Shown: piece by piece, positions 58,033 to 64,000 of the stretch
How the letters are laid out: the number at the start of each line of letters is the position of its first letter
How positions within the stretch are numbered: position 1 is the first letter of the stretch
Source of the DNA: Pirellulaceae bacterium
GTDB lineage: Bacteria; Planctomycetota; Planctomycetia; Pirellulales; Pirellulaceae
Length of the DNA: 64,000 nt
Reading direction: 5' to 3'
Assembly (NCBI GenBank): GCA_019636375.1
Contig: JAHBXS010000004.1
Coordinates: 310,001 to 374,000, forward strand
Notes under the pieces: generated by a model
The model's database searches: none
What the model was told of the DNA's origin: nothing
The model's input: the letters and a program-made list of their open reading frames with translations, nothing else
Program-made: the position numbers and the translations under genes

Positions 58033-58690
58033 ACTTGCATCTACCTTGCTGCCGCCCTTGGCTCCACCGCGTTTTGCTGCACGGCTTCACGGCTACTATG
58101 GCGGCTCTGACTGCTGTTCCTGGTGCTTATCTTCTCGCTACATTGACGATCAGTCTTTTCGATACCAAGCTGCCTGTTCGTCGCACAGCTTGACCTGGAG
58201 TTGGTCGCCCAGTATCTCCGGCTGGGATTGATCACGAGAATCGACCCTGGCCAAGAACAGCTCTCCCTTCTTATCGCGTTTAACCTTCCTTCCATTCCGC
58301 ACTCAACCACCGCATTGCCATTTCCAAACTTCAGCATCAGCGCGTTACTGCACCCAAAGTTCGTTCGCTGTGTCTATCCTGCGGAAAAGTCGATACAAAG
58401 GACTACAGGACGGTTCGTCGCACAGCGAAGGGTTCGGACTTTGCCAGCTTCCTCCCCGACAGGCTTGGCCGAATCAGTTTCACTTTCGTTACGGACTGGA
58501 ATTTCTCCTCAGGTTGCTCCTCACCCTCCCTCGCGGGAACGCAATTACCACTTTCGAATACAGGGCGGTAACGTTACCCTGGTCAGGACTTTCACCCGAC
58601 TGATTAAACGCCTTCAAAGGCGCACTGGCCGTTCACTCCGTGAACGGTTACCAAAACTTCCACCAAACGACTGCGTTTCCCAAACGCGTT

Positions 58691-59974
58691 CTAGATCTCA
58701 TCTCCGTAGCGCCAATTCAGCCATTCGACGTAACGATCGACGATTGGATAGAGCAAACTGGGCCTTGGAATCCACCAGGGCTTCGGCAACCCCTGAATGC
58801 AGTGAAGCAATTCGGATTCGCGAGCAAGGGCCAGATCGACCAATAGTTGCCCAGAAATAGTTCCCTGTGCGATACCATGTCCGTTGTAACCGACCGAAAG
58901 AAATAGACCTTCGCCAGCTTGTCCGAAGAACTGTGATCCATTCGCCGTCACTCCGATCCCGCCGCTCCACACGTTAATACACTCAAGCTCATTCTGGGGA
59001 AACCGCCTTGCCATCGCTTGCCGCTGCAGATCAACAATCTCTTTATATTGTTGAGCCGAATTTTGTCCCTCTGCGAATCCGCAAATCGCACCACTGCGAA
59101 TAAATAGTTGATCCTTGACGCGTCGGACGGAACTTCCCACGCGTTCAACCGAGGTCAAACCCCAATTTGGCTCGTCACCAAAAAGGCTCGACTCGTTTTG
59201 CGGACTCTGAAATACTCCGATATACGTCTGCATGGGAAAGACACGGTTGGTGGCATGTCCGAGTTTTGTGACGCTGGCATTGTTGGTGAGCAAAATGCGT
59301 TTTGCCGTTATGCTGCCCGTTTTCGTTTGAGCGACCCAATGAGACTTGCGTTGGATAGACAGAACGGGCGATTGCTCAAAGACCTCAACGTTTGCAGGAA
59401 GAGACTCAACGAGCCCACGATGTAATTTGGCCGGATTGACTTGTATCGATTCGTCTTGTCGAATGCCGTCAACATACCCCGACATGCCGGTGGTTTGTTT
59501 GATTTGCTGTGACGATACAGGCGTGTAGCCGGAGCCCGCTCGGTCGAGCGCACGCCGGATCCGTTTTAGGGAACCCAAGCCGGGGTTTCCCCGCGCGGCA
59601 ATCATGCGACCGGCTTCATTCCAGTCGCATTCAATATGATGCGTTTGAACTTGTTCGCGCAAATAGGCGATAGCAGCCGTCCCCAAACGATAAAGAGCGG
59701 CAGTCTCGCGGGATGAACCGTCAAAGTGACCAAGGGACACCACAAAACCGGATGAACGGCTCGCGCTTCCCTCGCCCAGACGGCTTCCTTCGATGAGTAC
59801 GATGCGATCTGCTGGGCGAAGTTGGGCCAAATGAGTGGCCGCCGCCAACCCGGTGAAACCCGCTCCGACAATTAACCAGTCCGTATGCAAGTCGGCTTCC
59901 AACTGAGGGTATTCCGCAAACGCAGGCTCACCTTCCAGCCAAGAGTTGATTTCGAAATTCGGAGGTTTTCCCAA
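58691..59974 (-). CDS. FAD-dependent oxidoreductase (DAO family)
   Basis: 427 residues. The N-terminal dinucleotide-binding motif is DWLIVGAGFTGLAAATHLAQ (residue ~33), followed by LIEGSRLGEGSASRSSGFVV, the substrate/FAD loop of the glycine/D-amino-acid oxidase superfamily. Late motifs GGIGVTANGSQFFGQAGEG and VGYNGHGIAQGT also fit. Resembles PuuB-like gamma-glutamylputrescine oxidoreductases; substrate not certain. The upstream gene ends 14 bp before its start, so they form a two-gene unit. Confidence 0.85.
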   Translation of the reverse strand: MGKPPNFEINSWLEGEPAFAEYPQLEADLHTDWLIVGAGFTGLAAATHLAQLRPADRIVLIEGSRLGEGSASRSSGFVVSLGHFDGSSRETAALYRLGTAAIAYLREQVQTHHIECDWNEAGRMIAARGNPGLGSLKRIRRALDRAGSGYTPVSSQQIKQTTGMSGYVDGIRQDESIQVNPAKLHRGLVESLPANVEVFEQSPVLSIQRKSHWVAQTKTGSITAKRILLTNNASVTKLGHATNRVFPMQTYIGVFQSPQNESSLFGDEPNWGLTSVERVGSSVRRVKDQLFIRSGAICGFAEGQNSAQQYKEIVDLQRQAMARRFPQNELECINVWSGGIGVTANGSQFFGQAGEGLFLSVGYNGHGIAQGTISGQLLVDLALARESELLHCIQGLPKPWWIPRPSLLYPIVDRYVEWLNWRYGDEI

Positions 59975-59988
59975 GGAACCAGCACCTC

Positions 59989-60654
59989 TTATTGAGTTGC
60001 TTGATCGTAAGCCGCAAGAATTTCTTCCGTCTTGCGTCGTTTAGAAATCCGTTGAACGGCCTCCAAATCAGATGCAAGCCTCTGTCCATTCTCGAAGCGA
60101 TCAAGAAATTTGACACCGTCCTCCACTGAGTCCCTTTGAATCAAGAAGATCACTTCGTTGGCCACGTGATCCATTCCGTCAAGTTGAGTGGTTGCACCAG
60201 AATAAAGGACTACCGGCTGGAGAAAGGATACATGCCCCAACATGTGCTGATTGGAATGGTCGACGGTGAACAGGAATCGACACTTGTTGCTCGCCAACAA
60301 GACGTCAATCATCTGCCTCCAAAACGCGTTCGAAACAAACGCAGATTTAGCTTCAGGCGCGATCCAGACTCCATTGACTTCCGCACAGTCCGCTAGGTCT
60401 CCTAGCCTTTTGAACACGTCCCATTTCGATTCATTCGGGATCGATTGCAGGCAGCGAAAGGGGGGATTTTGCACAACGATCAACCCGCCGCAAATGCCCT
60501 GAAATTCATGCGTCAAAGCATAGGCGTCCGCCTGTAGCAAATAACTTGTTGGAAAACGAATTCCCAACACCTCGCCGGTTCGCTCTCGAAATTCGGAGAG
60601 GGATTCCGATGCAACCTTTGCCAAGCGATACAAATCCCGAAATGTTGAGCCCAC
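59989..60654 (-). CDS. Protein of unknown function upstream of FAD oxidoreductase
   Basis: 221 residues. It may have an acetyltransferase-like (GNAT) fold: VNGVWIAPEAKSAFVSNAFW, FLFTVDHSNQHMLGHVSFLQP, but the acetyl-CoA loop is not clear. No signal peptide. 14 bp separate it from the oxidoreductase gene. No family recognised. The region 60655-61040 beyond its start holds no gene that I can support. Confidence 0.55.
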   Translation of the reverse strand: MGSTFRDLYRLAKVASESLSEFRERTGEVLGIRFPTSYLLQADAYALTHEFQGICGGLIVVQNPPFRCLQSIPNESKWDVFKRLGDLADCAEVNGVWIAPEAKSAFVSNAFWRQMIDVLLASNKCRFLFTVDHSNQHMLGHVSFLQPVVLYSGATTQLDGMDHVANEVIFLIQRDSVEDGVKFLDRFENGQRLASDLEAVQRISKRRKTEEILAAYDQATQ

Positions 60655-61040
60655 ACGATGCTCCGAAGATTAGTAAAGAAGTCACGACTTTTTTATAACT
60701 GTTGTGGTCGCCATAGGGGGAATAAATTCGACCGACCGGATGGCAATAAAGCCCTTGGCACCACACCTACCGCGGTCAAAAATCGTACCAAAAAAATGCC
60801 TCTTGTTGTTCTAGGGGCTTAAGCGCTGCACTATTCAGCACAATAAGCCCATTTTCGCGGGCAATTCAACACACCTGATCGCAAAGACAAATCGTTAGAT
60901 TCTTGATTTTTCGAAAGGGATTGATATCAATGCCAGGATTCGCGGCGATTTTCCACAATGAACGGTCATTGATTCAAAAACATCTCTTTTCGGTGAAACA
61001 GCTCGGTAAACATTAGAGTTCTGACCAATCAAAAAACTAT

Positions 61041-61177
61041 CAACCGTTCACGAAACGAACAGTTACGTCGCTTGTCACTCCGAGAAAAGGCAGACGCACC
61101 GAAGGGCCATGCCACAGCACGCCGCACGGAAGTGTGTTTCGCAAACGCGGAAATTGGTCATGTTCCAAGATCATTGT
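61041..61177 (+). repeat. Dispersed ~145-bp hairpin repeat, copy D
   Basis: Plus-strand copy: AACCGTTCACGAAACGAAC, CTTGTCACTCCGAGAAAAGG, GCACCGAAGGGCCATGC, ending ATTGGTCATGTTCCAAGATC. Modules and order match copy B (36594) with substitutions. It directly precedes the broken small-gene copy at 61221. Confidence 0.7.
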
Positions 61178-61220
61178 CAAATTTACTGAGTCAAAAAAAA
61201 TATCGTACCGAAGGTCAGCA

Positions 61221-61420
61221 GTGAAAAATGAATTCGCTCAATTAGGGTTGATTTTCGAGTTGACCGAAATTTGCGAGCGAGCTTTTGATTTAAATTTAAA
61301 TCTGATGAACCCGCGAACTGCGTCAGCCGAAATCGCGACCGCAAGGAAACGGTTTTAAGTTGGTCCGGGACATAATTTCGGCGAAAATGGACACGTTTTG
61401 AACGGGCGAATTCTTGATCG
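61221..61420 (+). pseudogene. Degenerate copy of the small protein gene at 42161
   Basis: From GTG 61221: KNEFAQLGLIFELTEICERAF, then DLNLNLMNPRTASAEIATARKRF and a stop at 61358. It aligns with the intact protein at 42161 (FELIFELSELGERAF...NPQKTPTEIAEAVKQWY). After the stop, VGPGHNFG corresponds to DRPGAEFG, so a nonsense mutation broke the frame. No nucleotidyltransferase part follows. Confidence 0.65.
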
Positions 61421-61587
61421 TCATCCGAGCTTGAATTCCAGTTTTTTCTTCGATAGACTGCACTGATGGCAAATGGTCAGAGTTGGTTTAGCTAATTTCA
61501 ACCACCGTTGACCCGTTTCCGTTGGTCGGTTTGTCCGCCCAGGGGAATGGCCCCAATATCTTCGAACTTTTTTCTCTGGGAAATTTT

Positions 61588-62657
61588 ATGCGTCACCGAG
61601 ACCGAACCTTTTTCATCAGACAATTTATTTGCCTTTTTCTGACTGTGTCACTTGTAATGACTCCGTTGTACCAAACGGCCGCTTGCACGCGCCTGCTCTA
61701 TGAAACTGGGTATCAGTCTTTTATGACTGGGCGAACGATGGATTGGATGGACCCGAACGCGCAGACCGCGTTATGGGTATTCCCACGGGGCATGAAGCGA
61801 AACGGGACGGTGGGTGCCAAGCCGATTGAATGGACAGCCAAGTACGGGTCGATCGCTGTCTCGTTTTACGACGCGGGAACCGCCGACGGAATGAGCAAGG
61901 ACTTGTCGCCAACATGTTGTACTTGAAGGAGACGGATTGGGGTGATGCATCCAAGTCTTCCAAGCCGACACTGACCGCAGGTGCTTGGGGCCAATTTTTC
62001 TTGGACAACTATGCGACGGTCGCCGAAGCGGTGGCCGCGATGGCTGATCCGCCTTTCGTGATTATCGCCCCGACGCTTCCCAACGGTTATGCCGCTGGAT
62101 TGCATCTTGCAATTTCCGATGCGTCAGGCGATTCGGCAATCTTTGAATACATTAAAGGCGAGTTAGTGATTCATCATGGACGGGAATACAATGTCATGAC
62201 CAATTCCCCCACATTCGACGAACAACTTGCTTTGAATACGTACTGGGATAAAATCGGTGGCAGCCGTTTCATGCCAGGTACTATTAGCGCTGCAGATCGC
62301 TTTGTTCGAACAACCTATTACGCCAAACAATCCCCGAAGTACAAAGATCCGGAATTAGCTTTAGCGTCAGTGTTTTCCCAGATGCGGATGGTGAGTGTCC
62401 CCCTTGGCTTGTCTGACGAGCAAAATCCGAACCTGTCCATGACACTGTGGCGAACCGTTGCGGATCAAAAAACGAAAGTCCTTTACTTCGATTCGGCGAT
62501 TTTTCCGTCGGTATGCTGGGTAAACATGAGCAAGTTCGATTTGAATGAGGGTGCCACACCAAAGACAATCCGCGTCGAGCGAGGCCAACCGTTGGCGGGC
62601 GATCTTTCAGAGTCACTTAAACCAGCAGAACCGTTCAAGTGGTTGGGGGCTGAGTGA
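61588..62657 (+). pseudogene. Choloylglycine hydrolase/penicillin V acylase-like protein, frameshifted
   Basis: Two frames join: 61588-61926 (signal peptide ICLFLTVSLVMTPLYQTAA, then catalytic C in AACTRLLYETG, GRTMDWMDP) and about 61890-62657 (EQGLVANMLYLKETDWG, FEYIKGELVIHHGREYNVMTNSP, VADQKTKVLYFDS). The expected DGMNEQGL junction is broken: DGM is followed by one missing base or an equivalent deletion at ~61885. N-terminal-nucleophile amidase of the Ntn family, exported. Could be a sequencing error or true decay. Confidence 0.75.
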
Positions 62658-62845
62658 TTGAGAGGCTGTGACGTCTGTGAATCACCTAATCCGAAGTTGG
62701 CGAGAGCTGACCGTCTCGGAAGAAATGGTTAAGCCTCATCGTCGCCCGCAGAGTGCGTTCCGGTTTGCCCATTGGTTATTCGGCCGTTTCACTCGCCCCA
62801 TAACTGGGCGGTCGAGTTTTATGACATTTACCGTGTGGTCGTAGA

Positions 62846-62896
62846 GGGTCAGACCCCAGTTTTGCTCCCGAAGCGTGGCAAAATGGCGTCAGACCC
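62846..62896. repeat. REP-like hairpin
   Basis: GGGTCAGACCCCAGTTTTGC (62846-62865) and its imperfect complement ending GCGTCAGACCC (62896) pair around an ~11-nt loop. The box GGGTCAGACC is also at the ends of the IS4 element. The remainder of 62658-63001 shows no gene. Confidence 0.6.
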
Positions 62897-63001
62897 TTGC
62901 GCCAGAAACGCGAACAGGCCGACGTTGTGAGGCGTCGGCCTGGCATTTATGTACTCCCGGTTGGCCCTGCACCCGCGATCGGAAAGAGACATAGAGCACG
63001 G

Positions 63002-63295
63002 TTAGCTTGGAGTTCCTTCGACAAGCAAGCCGCGATAGATCGCGCCGCGCTGTCTGTGATTCGCAGCGTCTTGGTAAGCAGGGCTGTCGTACCACGCACG
63101 AGCAGATTCAGCACTCGGAAACTCCGCAATCACCACTCCTTCAACGTCGGGTCCCTCAAGTGTTGTATGGGGACCATAGGCGGAAAGAACTTTTATTGGA
63201 ACACCTTCGAGCGTTGAGGCAACTTTGGCCCAATACGCTTCAAGTTCAGCCCGGTCGAGAGTTTGTTCGCGAATAAAGATCATGTAAGCAGGCAT
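63002..63295 (-). CDS. DUF1330 family protein
   Basis: 97 residues: MPAYMIFIREQTLDRAELEAYW, VLSAYGPHTTLEGPDVEGVVI, AEFPSAESARAWYDSPAYQDA. This is the standard ferredoxin-like DUF1330 pattern (SAYGP, LEG, P..E.A..WY.S..Y). Small cytoplasmic protein; function unknown. It ends 48 bp after the SDR gene stop? The SDR gene lies upstream (63343 on the same strand), so both may form one unit. Confidence 0.85.
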   Translation of the reverse strand: MPAYMIFIREQTLDRAELEAYWAKVASTLEGVPIKVLSAYGPHTTLEGPDVEGVVIAEFPSAESARAWYDSPAYQDAANHRQRGAIYRGLLVEGTPS

Positions 63296-63342
63296 TGAGT
63301 TCTCCTAAATGGGTTCTTGATTGAATGTTGGGTTCGACAATT

Positions 63343-64000
63343 TTAAAGTCCGCCGGTCGCGTGGATGACTTCTCCGGTCAGCCAACCGGAATCGTCCGAG
63401 GCTAAGAAGACTACGACTCGCGCGATGTCCAGTGGTGTGCCAATGCGACCCAATGGAGTCATACTCACAAGTCGCTTTTCAACGTCACTACCAACACCAT
63501 ACAAACCGGCTTCCTTGGTTCCCTCGCTAAGTGTGGCACCGGGGTTTACTGAGTTGACCCGGATTCGACGCGAGGCGAGTTCTTTGGCTAGAACTCCCGT
63601 GATGGCATCTAGGCCACTCTTGCTAGCTGCGTAAATCGAGTAAGTGGGGGGCAGCGATCTCGAGGCAGCTGAGCCGATGTTGATAATACTGCCACCTTCA
63701 GAACCAAAGTGCTTAAGCGACTCTCGAATTGTCAACAACGGTCCAAGCAGATTGACGTTCATTTCTCGATGAAATTCCGCTTCGGTCATCTCGAAGATGG
63801 GCATCGCCTGATACACTCCAGCATTGTTGACCAGTATGTCAATCGATCCGTATTCTTCCGCCACTCGAGCAAATAGATGGGTCACGTCGGCAAAGTTCGA
63901 TACGTCACCTTGAATCGCCATCGCTCGCCCACCAGCGTCCGTGATCTTGCGAACAACGGCTTCTGCTCCACTTTGATCCGACGAGTAGTTCACAATTACC
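63343..64000 (-). CDS. Short-chain dehydrogenase/reductase (partial, N-terminus outside window)
   Basis: At least 218 codons, reading in from base 64000. Visible SDR motifs: [11 protein letters not shown] (NNAG), [24 protein letters not shown] (Ser plus YxxxK), [16 protein letters not shown] (PG) and [23 protein letters not shown] (C-terminal). The TGxxxGIG coenzyme motif is beyond the window edge. FabG-like fold; substrate cannot be known. Its stop is 47 bp upstream of the DUF1330 start. Confidence 0.9.
   Translation of the reverse strand, partial: VIVNYSSDQSGAEAVVRKITDAGGRAMAIQGDVSNFADVTHLFARVAEEYGSIDILVNNAGVYQAMPIFEMTEAEFHREMNVNLLGPLLTIRESLKHFGSEGGSIINIGSAASRSLPPTYSIYAASKSGLDAITGVLAKELASRRIRVNSVNPGATLSEGTKEAGLYGVGSDVEKRLVSMTPLGRIGTPLDIARVVVFLASDDSGWLTGEVIHATGGL

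Larger units (their letters stand above)
56613..58625 (-). mobile_element. Group II intron, complete (bacterial class C-like)
   Basis: 2013 bp on the minus strand. 5' end GTGCGCC at 58625 with GTCGGGTGAAAGTCCTGAC shortly after, the conserved start of group II introns. 3' end after domain V/VI ...CCCCGAT at 56613. Boundaries were set by aligning the flanking repeat halves with the intact copy at 36594: 5' exon ends ...GAACGGCCA, 3' exon begins CGTAG. The insertion is directly behind a perfect hairpin (CCGTTCAC/GTGAACGG), the typical target of class C introns. One reverse-transcriptase gene inside. Confidence 0.9.

Noticed and set aside
62889..63217. Short frames antisense to the DUF1330 gene
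   Set aside because: Overlap a recognisable conserved gene; no RBS or family signal.

Overview
The window looks like a chromosomal segment of a planctomycete, probably in the Pirellulales. The evidence is a BBP7-type outer-membrane barrel, a long secreted HExxH metalloprotease, a PDZ/HEAT-repeat protein of the kind typical of the phylum, a stand-alone RNA polymerase alpha-CTD-like protein, very large membrane and VWA proteins, and many dispersed hairpin repeats between genes. No rRNA, tRNA or CRISPR array was recognised.

Layout. 0-10 kb: a partial VWA-domain membrane protein (leaves the window at base 1), the metalloprotease with a strong terminator, the BBP7 barrel and a PcrA/UvrD helicase. 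10-13.4 kb: the alpha-CTD protein, then repeat-rich, gene-poor DNA with a YciI protein, a secreted protein and a 2'-5' RNA ligase remnant. 13.4-25.6 kb: housekeeping block with thymidine kinase, threonine synthase, an ABC exporter with a permease-CPBP fusion, EttA, GuaA, and a P450/acyltransferase pair. 25.7-27.4 kb: an IS4-type insertion sequence. 27.4-41.7 kb: threonine 3-dehydrogenase, a DPP-IV peptidase, a four-gene manganese/zinc/iron ABC importer whose last permease carries a DtxR/MntR-like tail, a Cys/Met-metabolism PLP enzyme, a lone E2-type acyltransferase and the PDZ/HEAT protein.

42-58.6 kb is an accessory, defence-island-like region. It holds remnants of a small-protein/nucleotidyltransferase pair, a Uma2 nuclease, and a minus-strand operon of a sacsin/GHKL ATPase with a C-terminal NOV (DUF3883)-like nuclease domain, two unknown proteins and a possible papain-like (NlpC/P60-type) protein. 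An ISKra4-type element with 20-bp inverted repeats and a 9-bp target duplication sits next to it. Then comes a two-gene short prokaryotic Argonaute system (DUF4365 nuclease-APAZ effector plus a catalytically dead short Ago), a condensation-domain acyltransferase, and a complete ~2.0-kb group II intron. The intron sits inside a dispersed ~145-bp repeat, directly after its hairpin. The last 6 kb hold an FAD oxidoreductase pair, a frameshifted choloylglycine hydrolase-like gene, a DUF1330 protein and a partial SDR.

The best candidates for interesting biology are the DUF4365-APAZ/pAgo pair, the neighbouring GHKL-NOV/papain-like operon (no named system recognised), the dispersed repeat used as an intron landing site, and the metal importer that carries its own DtxR-like domain with a palindrome over its start codon. 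Two genes (the GHKL ATPase and the choloylglycine hydrolase) are broken by single frameshifts, which could be real decay or assembly errors.
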